Below are positions 25,977 through 33,217 of a stretch of DNA of 64,000 nt, piece by piece. Position 1 is the stretch's first letter, and each line of letters starts with the position of its first letter. Origin of the DNA: Thaumarchaeota archaeon SCGC AAA007-O23 (GTDB lineage: Archaea; Thermoproteota; Nitrososphaeria; Nitrososphaerales; Nitrosopumilaceae). The notes below the pieces were generated by a model, which had not been told where the DNA came from, searched no databases, and saw nothing but the letters and a program-made list of their open reading frames with translations. The DNA lies in NCBI GenBank assembly GCA_000402075.1, contig ARWO01000032.1, positions 124,001 through 188,000 on the forward strand, written 5' to 3'. A program made the translations under genes and the position numbers.

Positions 25977-26302
25977 TTTCCATCTAAAAATATTAATGAA
26001 CGAAGTATTAAACCAGAAATTCCCAAATTCTCAGTCAAAAATTTGCTAGATTTTTCTAATGCATTATTACCACGAAATCCTTCATCATAAATCATTTCCA
26101 CTGATCCTTTGTCAGTTTCAACCAATGATGTAATTAGAGAATACAGTCCTAGTTTTTTGTCATTTTTTTCAGTGTATAATCGTAATTGTATATTTTTTAT
26201 TTTATAGCCTTTCTCAACAGTGGTTCCATCAGAAAGTACTTGAATAATTTTATCAGGAGAACGGTCTACTCTATTTGAGTCTACAATATCGATATACTTC
26301 AT
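25973..26302 (-). CDS. Conserved hypothetical protein, 109 aa
   Basis: An alpha/beta soluble protein with strands SDGTTVEKGYKIKNIQLRLY and a helical C-terminus (ALEKSSKFLTENLGISGLIL). No recognised motif or cysteine. It overlaps the 49-aa zinc-finger gene downstream by 4 nt and is divergent from deoxyhypusine synthase. The pair is probably one functional unit of unknown purpose. Confidence 0.65.
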   Translation of the reverse strand: MKYIDIVDSNRVDRSPDKIIQVLSDGTTVEKGYKIKNIQLRLYTEKNDKKLGLYSLITSLVETDKGSVEMIYDEGFRGNNALEKSSKFLTENLGISGLILRSLIFLDGK

Positions 26303-26387
26303 ATTGGTTCTTAACCTGTTTTGAATTTAGATTTTTTTAAATGATTGTGCCAAAACAGGTTTATTCACCAATATTCAACTTCATGTA

Positions 26388-27467
26388 ATGGATCATCATC
26401 ATTTTAAGGGCAATGATATTCCGCATATCAAACTTGATCCTAATATGTCGATAGAAGACTTGGTTAAGATTTATTCAGAGTCAGGATTTAACGGGAGAAA
26501 ACTCGGCGAGGCTGCAAAAGTTTACGCAAAAATGATAAAAGAAGATGCAACGATTTGCTTAACAGCCTCTGGAGCTTTGACTCCAGTTGGTTTTGGTGGA
26601 ATTTTTAAGACTCTAATTGAAAGAGGTTTTGTAGATTGGATAATCACAACTGGCGCTAATGTGTATCACGAAGATCATTTTGCATGGGGATTACCAGTAA
26701 AACAAGGTGATTCTCAGGTTGATGACATGAAACTATACGATATGGAAATAGTTAGGATTAGAGACGTGTTTATCAAATTTTATGAAACGTTAGAAGCACA
26801 AGACCAAGTTATTCAAAAGGCATTTAAAAATAATTTTGTTGATAAACCATTCACTACTGCTGAGTTTTGTAATTTTTTAGGTAAAATTAGTAATGAGAAC
26901 TCAAAGTATCCTGAAAAAAGTTTTGTTACAACAGCATATAATTACGATGTACCAATTTACATATCAACACTAAAGGATTCTTCTCTTGCGCTTAATTTAG
27001 CAATTCATAGATTAAGAGATAAGACATACAGCCTAGATTTTGTAAGAGAAATTTTGGAGCAAGCATCAATTTTATACAACTCCCAGAAATCTGGAATAGT
27101 TGAATTAGGTGGTGGGGTTCCAAAAAATACTGCTCAACAGACAGGTCCACTTCTTGATCAAATACTTCGGCAAAACGTTGGTGGTCAAGACTACATAATA
27201 CAAATCACAGACGCAAGACCTGATACTGGTGGATTATCAGGTGCCACATTACAAGAAGGAAAAAGTTGGGGTAAGGTACAAGATGCGCATCATGATATGG
27301 TAACTGTTTACGCTGATGCAACTATAGCGTTTCCTATTCTTGCGCTGTATGTTATTAGTAACCAAAAATCAAGAAAACCAAAACGTCTTTACAAAAAACT
27401 TGATTCATATTATGATAATCTGAAAAAAGGATTTTTTCAAAATGCTGAAAAATATTATGATAAATAA
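26388..27467 (+). CDS. dys: Deoxyhypusine synthase
   Basis: Transfers the aminobutyl group of spermidine to a lysine of aIF5A. The NAD site includes CLTASGALTPVGFGG and ITTGANVYHEDHFAW, and the C-terminal part has GGGVPKN, ITDARPDTGGLSGAT and the active-site Lys in SWGKVQDAHHDMVTVYADAT. 359 residues, in the family range. The N-terminal HHH segment is simply encoded. A TATA-like TTTATTC lies about 27 nt upstream. Some archaeal homologues carry out related aminobutyl transfers, but the SWGK motif supports true hypusination. Confidence 0.92.
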   Translation: MDHHHFKGNDIPHIKLDPNMSIEDLVKIYSESGFNGRKLGEAAKVYAKMIKEDATICLTASGALTPVGFGGIFKTLIERGFVDWIITTGANVYHEDHFAWGLPVKQGDSQVDDMKLYDMEIVRIRDVFIKFYETLEAQDQVIQKAFKNNFVDKPFTTAEFCNFLGKISNENSKYPEKSFVTTAYNYDVPIYISTLKDSSLALNLAIHRLRDKTYSLDFVREILEQASILYNSQKSGIVELGGGVPKNTAQQTGPLLDQILRQNVGGQDYIIQITDARPDTGGLSGATLQEGKSWGKVQDAHHDMVTVYADATIAFPILALYVISNQKSRKPKRLYKKLDSYYDNLKKGFFQNAEKYYDK

Positions 27468-27485
27468 ATACTGTATTAATATTTT

Positions 27486-27698
27486 TTAATAAATATCAAA
27501 TCTTGCACGATCTAAAGATCTATCTTCTTTAGTTTCTTTTTTCCATTCTTTGTAATGTTCTTTACAAAGAGCAGCCTTCTTACCACTGACTGATACACGT
27601 AAACCAGCTTCTTCAACTTTTTTGGTATTAAGAGAACGAAATCCATCGTTGTTGCAATCAGACACATTACATTTTGCACCTTTTGCAATTATTCCCAT
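27486..27698 (-). CDS. Conserved hypothetical zinc-binding protein, 70 aa
   Basis: A basic protein with Cys at AKCNVSDCNNDG and a later ALCKEHYKEWKK, giving a CxxxxC...CxxH arrangement that could bind one zinc. The rest is charged and probably helical. Not recognised as a named family, but the pattern looks like an archaeal small zinc protein. It converges on deoxyhypusine synthase. Confidence 0.65.
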   Translation of the reverse strand: MGIIAKGAKCNVSDCNNDGFRSLNTKKVEEAGLRVSVSGKKAALCKEHYKEWKKETKEDRSLDRARFDIY

Positions 27699-27730
27699 AA
27701 AATTTTTGTGTTCTAATAGATAATAAATTA

Positions 27731-27746
27731 TATCATTATAATGATA
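27731..27746. promoter_or_regulatory. 16-bp perfect palindrome in a divergent promoter region
   Basis: TATCATTATAATGATA is fully self-complementary. It lies between the 70-aa zinc protein (minus) and S25e (plus), just upstream of the likely TATA region of the former. It may be an operator, though AT-rich gaps produce palindromes by chance. Confidence 0.35.
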
Positions 27747-27785
27747 AATTAATAAAAAATATTTACATAATTAATTAATTATTCG

Positions 27786-27793
27786 TTTATAAG
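27786..27793 (+). promoter_or_regulatory. TATA box of rps25e
   Basis: TTTATAAG centred 27 nt before ATG 27817, the ideal spacing for an archaeal leaderless transcript. Confidence 0.55.
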
Positions 27794-27816
27794 TAGGAAT
27801 TCTATTTTTGAATTAA

Positions 27817-28131
27817 ATGGGTGGATCAAAAAATAAATCTCCAGCACAAAAACAAAAATCACAAAGTAAAGACGCAGATCAAAAAAAGTCTAAAAAATCT
27901 GAAAAGAGTAATGCAACAAAGACTATTACTTCAGTAATTATCGATGAATCTAAGGCAATAAAATACATCAATGCTGCCAAAGTAATCACTGTACAGGATT
28001 TAGCAAGACAGACTGAAGTTAAAATTTCTGCTGCTAATTCATACTTGCAAAAATTACTCAAAGATGGAACAGTCGAAAGAATAGGTGGTTTTAGTGGCCA
28101 TCATTTATACAAATCAGTTTCTGGAAAGTGA
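27817..28131 (+). CDS. rps25e: Small ribosomal subunit protein S25e
   Basis: 104 residues: a Lys-rich disordered N-terminus (residues 1-40) followed by the winged-helix core (AAKVITVQDLARQTEVKISA then NSYLQKLLKDGTVERIGGFS) and the final HHLYKS. This is the S25e layout. It overlaps the convergent cyclophilin-like gene by 18 nt. Confidence 0.92.
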   Translation: MGGSKNKSPAQKQKSQSKDADQKKSKKSEKSNATKTITSVIIDESKAIKYINAAKVITVQDLARQTEVKISAANSYLQKLLKDGTVERIGGFSGHHLYKSVSGK

Positions 28132-28494
28132 TAAAACATCGCTAGGCTTTACTGTTTTTAATTTGTCAACACCATCTATCATTTTACCAATAATTGTCAT
28201 TTGTTTTCCAGCAAATACATCATCAAGATAAAAGCAAATACTACCTTCAGTTGGCAAAAATGCAATATCTCCTTTTTTGAAATCGGTTCTTTTGCGTTCT
28301 ACTCCAGAATTAATTTTTGTCTCAAAATATACAACAGACTGACCAATTTGATGTGCATTTCCATTCAAAGGTAACATACGTGTAATCAGCCCAACAGTAA
28401 TTGGAGAAAGATGACGTTTTAATTGACATGATATTTTTGAATTCCCATTAATTTCTAAAGTGGCATCAACTTTAGAAACTGTTCCAGAGTCCAT
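28114..28494 (-). CDS. Cyclophilin-like fold protein (TM1367-like)
   Basis: 126 residues with the pattern of the small prokaryotic cyclophilin-like family: TLEINGNSKISCQLKRH, then GDIAFLPTEGSICFYLDD and ITIIG-like end strands (MTIIGKMIDGVDKL). These proteins have the cyclophilin barrel but lack the full proline-isomerase site, so enzymatic function is uncertain. The gene converges with S25e and starts 52 nt from rpoK. Confidence 0.75.
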   Translation of the reverse strand: MDSGTVSKVDATLEINGNSKISCQLKRHLSPITVGLITRMLPLNGNAHQIGQSVVYFETKINSGVERKRTDFKKGDIAFLPTEGSICFYLDDVFAGKQMTIIGKMIDGVDKLKTVKPSDVLSLSRN

Positions 28495-28516
28495 TTCTCG
28501 TTATACAGCTCGTAGA

Positions 28517-28524
28517 ATATATAA
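28517..28524 (+). promoter_or_regulatory. TATA box of rpoK
   Basis: ATATATAA centred 26-27 nt before TTG 28547. The exact spacing supports TTG as the start codon of a leaderless rpoK message. Confidence 0.55.
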
Positions 28525-28546
28525 CCGCTTTCAGATTATTTAATAA

Positions 28547-29056
28547 TTGTCTGAATCAAAAACAAATACGAATAAAACACACAAAGACATCGATTCAGAA
28601 GATCAGTCTAACTCAATTGAGGAAAACGATAAACAACCACTGGATGATGTTGCTGTTGAAAAAGCAATTGAATTATTTAGAAAAATACGTGAAGGAGGTA
28701 ACGTGGATCTTACTGAAAAAGAAATTGCAGAGATTGATAAAGAGTGTGAGATTATTAGAAATCGTAAAACAATAACTAAAGACTTAGAACACGAACCGAC
28801 AGAAATTACTGGCAAGAATGGTCAAATTGTTACTGGACCACCAACGTTAACTAGATTTGAACGGGCTAGAATCATGGGTGCACGGGCACTTCAACTATCT
28901 CTTGGTGCGCCTGTATTCATTGAAATTCCAAAAAATGCAACATCATCACTTGAAATCGCAATGGAAGAATTAAAACAAAGAGTGATACCAATTGTAATTA
29001 AAAGAACATTACCAAATGGTGATTATCAGCATCTTCCAATCGACATATTTGAGTAG
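28547..29056 (+). CDS. rpoK: RNA polymerase subunit K (Rpo6) with a long acidic N-terminus
   Basis: The C-terminal ~70 residues are the Rpo6/RPB6 core: TLTRFERARIMGARALQLSL, GAPVFIE and SLEIAMEELKQRVIPIVIKR. The preceding ~95 residues are Ser/Asp/Glu-rich and probably disordered, which recalls the acidic tail of eukaryotic RPB6 more than the short archaeal protein. The start is TTG 28547; no ATG/GTG fits. The subunit stabilises RNA polymerase assembly. Confidence 0.92.
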   Translation: MSESKTNTNKTHKDIDSEDQSNSIEENDKQPLDDVAVEKAIELFRKIREGGNVDLTEKEIAEIDKECEIIRNRKTITKDLEHEPTEITGKNGQIVTGPPTLTRFERARIMGARALQLSLGAPVFIEIPKNATSSLEIAMEELKQRVIPIVIKRTLPNGDYQHLPIDIFE

Positions 29057-29093
29057 ATCAATCATCTATAAAATTTAAAACGATTAAGATTTC

Positions 29094-29107
29094 ATTTATT
29101 AATAAAT
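29094..29107 (+). promoter_or_regulatory. Palindromic TATA region of the Alba gene
   Basis: ATTTATTAATAAAT is a 14-bp palindrome spanning the TATA position, centred about 24 nt before ATG 29124. Confidence 0.4.
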
Positions 29108-29123
29108 AGTATTTGATGTCAAA

Positions 29124-29411
29124 ATGATCGAAAAAACAATTGATTACACAGTTGAAAAATTTCTAATTACTAATGAACCTGTGATGGAATTAGCGATGAA
29201 TGTATTAGAAGTATTAAATAAAATTGGTAAAATAACAATCAAGGGAAAAGATGAATCTTGTCCAGCCACAGTATCTGTTGCCAATATAATTACCCAAAAT
29301 GTGTTAAATGGCACTACAAAAACTGATAAAATTTCTTTAAACAGTGAAATTTCAGATGATGGACGTATGATTTCAACAATTGAAATTATAATAATAAAAA
29401 TTAGTAACTAA
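29124..29411 (+). CDS. Alba-family DNA/RNA-binding protein
   Basis: 95 residues matching the Alba fold: an N-terminal EPVMELAMNVLEVLN helix, the strand KITIKGKDESCPATVSVANI, and the closing strand pair DGRMISTIEIIIIKI. Alba proteins coat DNA and RNA in archaea. The usual basic loop around the acetylated Lys is less basic here, so RNA rather than DNA may be the target. It converges on an HTH regulator with a 4-nt overlap. Confidence 0.8.
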   Translation: MIEKTIDYTVEKFLITNEPVMELAMNVLEVLNKIGKITIKGKDESCPATVSVANIITQNVLNGTTKTDKISLNSEISDDGRMISTIEIIIIKISN

Positions 29412-29824
29412 TAGACACTGCCTGGACCTTTGAGTAACATATTTTCACATTCCTTACATACCTTATCATCAATGTTAGATTCAAGATTATGATGAATGTC
29501 GCAGATAAGCAAGCTAGATTTTATGTAATTACATAACCCAATGAATTTTGATAAACTTGATGGAGTATATGCATTGTCAGAAGCTAAATTATCGCATATA
29601 TCAGTAATCATACTTGCAACCTGTTTTTCTGCTAGAAGTTTCTCAATTAGTTCAGGATTACCACGTATTCCACGAATATAGTTACTAATTGCAGCTTGAG
29701 TAACACCCAACATTTGTGATATTTTGTCCTCGCGTATGTTATGTTTTTTAGCAAGATCTTTTGCTATAATTGCTCGTAGTGCAGGAATCAGTGATTTTGA
29801 TTCTATTTCTGCTGGTAATAACAT
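29408..29824 (-). CDS. HTH (XRE-like) transcriptional regulator with a Cys/His C-terminus
   Basis: The N-terminal half has a helix-turn-helix (IREDKISQMLGVTQAAISNY then IRGIRGNPE). The C-terminus carries CDIHHNLES and CKECENML, which could bind a metal. Start placed at ATG 29824 (MLLPAEIE); a longer frame to 29842 adds a hydrophobic stub and is less likely. Targets are unknown; it is divergent from the asparagine-synthase-like gene. Confidence 0.82.
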   Translation of the reverse strand: MLLPAEIESKSLIPALRAIIAKDLAKKHNIREDKISQMLGVTQAAISNYIRGIRGNPELIEKLLAEKQVASMITDICDNLASDNAYTPSSLSKFIGLCNYIKSSLLICDIHHNLESNIDDKVCKECENMLLKGPGSVY

Positions 29825-29913
29825 AATCAAACAGATTATCAATGATATAAAAATCAGATTAAAATTAGCTATAACTATTTACTCATAACTCATATAGAAT
29901 TTCTGATATTGCA

Positions 29914-30861
29914 TTGGATGAGTTAATAAAAAATTGTAGAGCATTACTGGAAAAAATCAGTTTGCAGTATGACGCAAATTGGATTGCGTTCTCAGGTGGT
30001 CTTGATAGCAGTATTCTAGGACAGATAAAAAAAGATCAAGATCTTAATGCCTTGACAATTATCGCTAAAGATTTTATTGGAACTGATTTATCATATTCGC
30101 AAATTATAGTAAAACATATTGGCATTCCTTTAGAATTAAAATATGTAAGTATTTCCGAGATGTTAGATGCGATAAAAGAAACAATTAAAATCTTAAAAAA
30201 CTTTAACGATATTGAGATTAGAAATTCAATTGTTTCATATATTTACCTGAATGCACTAAAGAAAAAAAATATAACAAAAATTATTACTGGTGACGGCGCA
30301 GATGAAATCTTTGCAGGATACAATTTCTTAGTAAAAAAAGATCATGATGAACTGCAAAAGGAATTAAAAAGAATGAAAAAAATAATGCATTTTACATCGC
30401 AAAAAATTGCCAGTGAATTAGGCATGTCGATTCAGATGCCGTTCATTGACGAAAGCATTATCAAGTTTGTTAAAACTTTACCAGTCAATTTGCTAGTAAA
30501 TCAAAATGATGGTGTAAAATTTGGTAAATGGATTCTACGAAAGGCATTTGAAAATGACTTACCATCCAGCGTCATATGGAGAGAAAAAACACCGATGCAA
30601 GATGGTTCAGGTACAGTTGGCTTGATTAAGATGTTTGACTCGGTCATTACAGATGATATTTTTAAGGAAAAGATAAAAAAAATAAAAAGTGAGGATAATG
30701 TAATAATCAGAACAAAAGAATCATTACATTATTATGAATTATATAAAGAAAATTTTAAAATTCCTGAATCTACGAATGGAAACAATCAATGTTCAGATTG
30801 TAATGCTGAGATAATTACTGATTCAAAATTTTGCGGGATGTGTGGAAGGTTTCCAATCTAA
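29914..30861 (+). CDS. Asparagine-synthase-like PP-loop protein with C-terminal zinc ribbon
   Basis: 315 residues, consisting only of the synthetase half of asparagine synthase: the PP-loop AFSGGLDSSILG (about residue 29), ITGDGADEIFAGYNF, and the AsnB-like end FGKWILRKAFE then LPSSVIWREKTPMQDGSG. The N-terminal glutaminase domain is absent. A zinc ribbon (CSDCNAEI...CGMCGRF) is appended. The start is TTG 29914 with no better codon nearby. It could be an ammonia-dependent Asn synthetase or a modifier of an unidentified substrate; GatCAB provides another route to Asn-tRNA in this window. Confidence 0.82.
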   Translation: MDELIKNCRALLEKISLQYDANWIAFSGGLDSSILGQIKKDQDLNALTIIAKDFIGTDLSYSQIIVKHIGIPLELKYVSISEMLDAIKETIKILKNFNDIEIRNSIVSYIYLNALKKKNITKIITGDGADEIFAGYNFLVKKDHDELQKELKRMKKIMHFTSQKIASELGMSIQMPFIDESIIKFVKTLPVNLLVNQNDGVKFGKWILRKAFENDLPSSVIWREKTPMQDGSGTVGLIKMFDSVITDDIFKEKIKKIKSEDNVIIRTKESLHYYELYKENFKIPESTNGNNQCSDCNAEIITDSKFCGMCGRFPI

Positions 30862-30863
30862 AG

Positions 30864-31004
30864 TTAATTTTTATATTTTTTTGGCTTTTTTACAAAGATC
30901 TTTTTGCATCCATTACAACAAAAATAATATTTTTCACCATCATGCTCATGAATAAGAGCTAGAGATTCATCCATTTCTATTCCACAAACAGGATCTACCG
31001 GCAT
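30864..31004 (-). CDS. 46-aa YHS-domain mini-protein
   Basis: Encodes PVDPVCGIEMDESLALIHEH, DGEKYYFCCNGCKKIFVKKP and KKYKN. The DPVCGM-like start and YYFCC..C..F core are the YHS/TRASH domain, found in heavy-metal (often copper) handling proteins and chaperones. The whole protein is just the domain. It is too short for most gene callers but the motif match is strong. It lies between the asparagine-synthase-like gene and ubiA. Confidence 0.8.
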   Translation of the reverse strand: MPVDPVCGIEMDESLALIHEHDGEKYYFCCNGCKKIFVKKPKKYKN

Positions 31005-31047
31005 AATATAATCCTCAATTTAATGTATAAGTGTGTTATCGAGTTTT

Positions 31048-31935
31048 TTAAATCATGCTTACAAGAAAACCTACAACAAGTAATGCGCCGGTTATTCTAC
31101 TAAATGACAATGTTGAACTCATAACTGGAATTAGATTAGTTAGTTCATCATAATTTTGTTTTAATTTTTGTCCAGATTTTATTATTAGAGGGGTTGTTGC
31201 TAAAATAATTAAACAAAAAATTGGAAAAATTTCAAAAACTACAGCAATTATAGTTATTCCGTAAGCAATTGCAGGGAATACCCATAAAATGGAGCAAGCT
31301 TTTTGCATTCCCAGACTGATAACAAGTGTTTTTCTTCCTTTTGCTTTATCTGCATCATGATCAGGAAATGATGTAATGAATAAGACTAGCGAAGATAATA
31401 CACCAATAATAATTCCACCTAGCACTGATTGCTCGGTAATTTGTGACGTTTGGACAAAGTACGTTCCCATCACAATCATACTTCCTTTAATTGTAACAAA
31501 AACTTCTGCTAATCCCCAGTCAATAATTTTGGTTGAGTAAAAGTAGATCGATATTACTGCAAAGGCAAGAATTATTCCTATAACAATGCCATCAGTTGCA
31601 ACAAAGTATATACCAATTACAGTACCGATTATCAAAAAAGCAATACCTGCTGCATAGACTTGAGTAGGCTTTAGTAAGCCCTCTGGAAGAACACCGGAAC
31701 CACCACTCATTTTTGTTCTATTTGTTGCAGTATCTATTCCACGTTTGAAATCCCAATAATCATTAAGTAAATCCACACTAGCATGAAGGGCTAGTACACC
31801 ACACATTGTAAGTATGGCGTCAAATATAGTGATACTGCTAGTATGCCACCAAGTAATTGCTAAACCTACGGATACAGCTATTACTGATGCGAGTAAAAAA
31901 CGAACGCGTATTACGCGTAACCACGCAGATATCAT
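31048..31935 (-). CDS. UbiA-family prenyltransferase
   Basis: 295 residues with about eight to nine membrane helices. The two Asp-rich motifs are LNDYWDFKRGIDTATN (about residue 57) and FPDHDADKAKGRKTL (about residue 190), which bind the prenyl diphosphate through Mg. The DxxxDxxxGRKTL form is typical of MenA, which prenylates dihydroxynaphthoate for menaquinone. Thaumarchaea use menaquinone or related quinones, so this is the favoured role. It overlaps the DUF2203 gene by 1 nt. Confidence 0.85.
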   Translation of the reverse strand: MISAWLRVIRVRFLLASVIAVSVGLAITWWHTSSITIFDAILTMCGVLALHASVDLLNDYWDFKRGIDTATNRTKMSGGSGVLPEGLLKPTQVYAAGIAFLIIGTVIGIYFVATDGIVIGIILAFAVISIYFYSTKIIDWGLAEVFVTIKGSMIVMGTYFVQTSQITEQSVLGGIIIGVLSSLVLFITSFPDHDADKAKGRKTLVISLGMQKACSILWVFPAIAYGITIIAVVFEIFPIFCLIILATTPLIIKSGQKLKQNYDELTNLIPVMSSTLSFSRITGALLVVGFLVSMI

Positions 31936-32336
31936 TATACTAACGATTCATTACTTACACTAATTGGTTTTCTTCCAATAAAACCTGTATCTTTTTCATG
32001 CCAAAATTTAATCTCAGTTTCCCCTTCTTTCCAACATAGCCAAATTTCTTCATCAAAACGCTTTGCAGGAAAGTCAAGTAAGCCTTCATCGAGCCCCTTC
32101 AACAACACACCTGTACTTTCTAGGTCTTCTATTGACTGATAAAATTTTGTGACTAGAGAATTAAGTTTCTTTTTGATAGTAGTATATTCTTCTAAAGAAG
32201 TTGTAGGTGTAAGACCAGAAGCTAATTGTTGCTCCATTTTCATAACTTCAATCTTCATTTTTTTTGCATACTCAAATTTCTTAATTACTGTAGGAAGAAT
32301 TTCGTTGGCTTGATTCACAGAAAAGTATGAGCTCAT
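31935..32336 (-). CDS. DUF2203 family protein
   Basis: 133 residues with the DUF2203 pattern: YFSVNQANEILPTVIKKFEY at the start, a long helical hairpin, and near the end DFPAKRFDEEIWLCWKEGE then FWHEKDTGFIGRKPI. Function of the family is unknown. It is directly upstream of the prenyltransferase on the same strand and overlaps it by 1 nt. Confidence 0.85.
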   Translation of the reverse strand: MSSYFSVNQANEILPTVIKKFEYAKKMKIEVMKMEQQLASGLTPTTSLEEYTTIKKKLNSLVTKFYQSIEDLESTGVLLKGLDEGLLDFPAKRFDEEIWLCWKEGETEIKFWHEKDTGFIGRKPISVSNESLV

Positions 32337-32421
32337 AAAGCATGGATCAAATTATCCCTGTTTAAATCATATTTTCTGCAGATATAGTAAGTATTAAAAA
32401 TCATGACAACTCCGCATTAGC

Positions 32422-32853
32422 ATGGTAAGAGTAAGTACGAACAGAGGAACTAGTACAAGAAATGTAAAATCCGGCAGATCAAAATCTAAGAGAGCAAAAC
32501 CAAGTATAAGATCTGGTCGGGGAACTGTTAGTAGGTCATCTACTGGATCATATGGGAAAAAGCGAAGAGCAAAACCAAGTACAAGATCTGGTCGGGGAAC
32601 TGTTAGCAGAAGTGGCGGAACAAGATCCAAATCTCGCGCAACAGGTATGAGGGCTGCCAGAGCATCTGGTAAAGTAAAACGCTCCGGACGAGGATACATT
32701 GCAGCAAGCGGTAGGACTACTAAAAGAAAAGCGGCAAAACCAAGTATGAGATCTGGCCGGGGAACTATTAGTAGATCATCTGCAGGATCATATAAGAAAA
32801 CTGCCAGAAGAAAAGCAAGTACTAGATCAGGAAGAGGAAACGTCAGACGATAG
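32422..32853 (+). CDS. Arg/Ser/Gly-rich repeat protein, possibly nucleic-acid-binding
   Basis: A 143-residue, extremely basic protein made of a repeated unit AKPSxRSGRGTxSRSSxGSY of about 25 residues. Three good copies begin at about residues 25, 50 and 105 and a partial copy ends the protein; the DNA repeats too (32494, 32569 and 32734). There is no hydrophobic core, so it is likely disordered and could coat DNA or RNA like a histone tail or RGG protein. A 101-aa ORF on the opposite strand is a shadow of the repeat. Confidence 0.65.
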   Translation: MVRVSTNRGTSTRNVKSGRSKSKRAKPSIRSGRGTVSRSSTGSYGKKRRAKPSTRSGRGTVSRSGGTRSKSRATGMRAARASGKVKRSGRGYIAASGRTTKRKAAKPSMRSGRGTISRSSAGSYKKTARRKASTRSGRGNVRR

Positions 32854-32941
32854 TGTTGATATTTTTATAAAACCAATACTTCCTGACTAATTTACTTTTT
32901 TAAAAAATATATATTGTTTTCATTACCAACATATCATAACT

Positions 32942-33217
32942 TTGGGAAATAAAATAAAATGCTCACATATTCTTGTAGAAAAGCAAAGTCAAGCTTTACA
33001 ATTACTAGAAGAGATTAAGAAAGGAAAAAAATTTGGCGCAGTTGCTAGAGAAGTTTCTACATGTCCAAGTAGCAAAAAAGATGGGGATTTAGGATATTTC
33101 ACAAAAGGAATGATGGTAAAAGAATTTGATGAAGTGGCATTCAAACTACAAATTGGTGAAGTGTCAGAACCAGTAAAAACTCAATTTGGATACCATTTAA
33201 TCAAACGACTATCATAA
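32942..33217 (+). CDS. Parvulin-type peptidyl-prolyl cis-trans isomerase
   Basis: A single 91-residue parvulin domain: KCSHILVEKQSQALQLLEEI, FGAVAREVSTCPSSKKDGDL, GYFTKGMMVKEFDEVAF and FGYHLIK. The catalytic Cys/His/Phe positions are all present. Small thaumarchaeal parvulins of this type are known (Cenarchaeum PinA, Nitrosopumilus NmPin). It starts at TTG 32942 with an AT-rich TATA region about 30 nt upstream. No signal peptide, so cytoplasmic or membrane-associated. Confidence 0.9.
   Translation: MGNKIKCSHILVEKQSQALQLLEEIKKGKKFGAVAREVSTCPSSKKDGDLGYFTKGMMVKEFDEVAFKLQIGEVSEPVKTQFGYHLIKRLS

Noticed and set aside
32394..32699. A 101-codon open frame antisense to the Arg/Ser/Gly repeat protein
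   Set aside because: It reads the complement of the repeats; its apparent repeat pattern follows from the sense strand.
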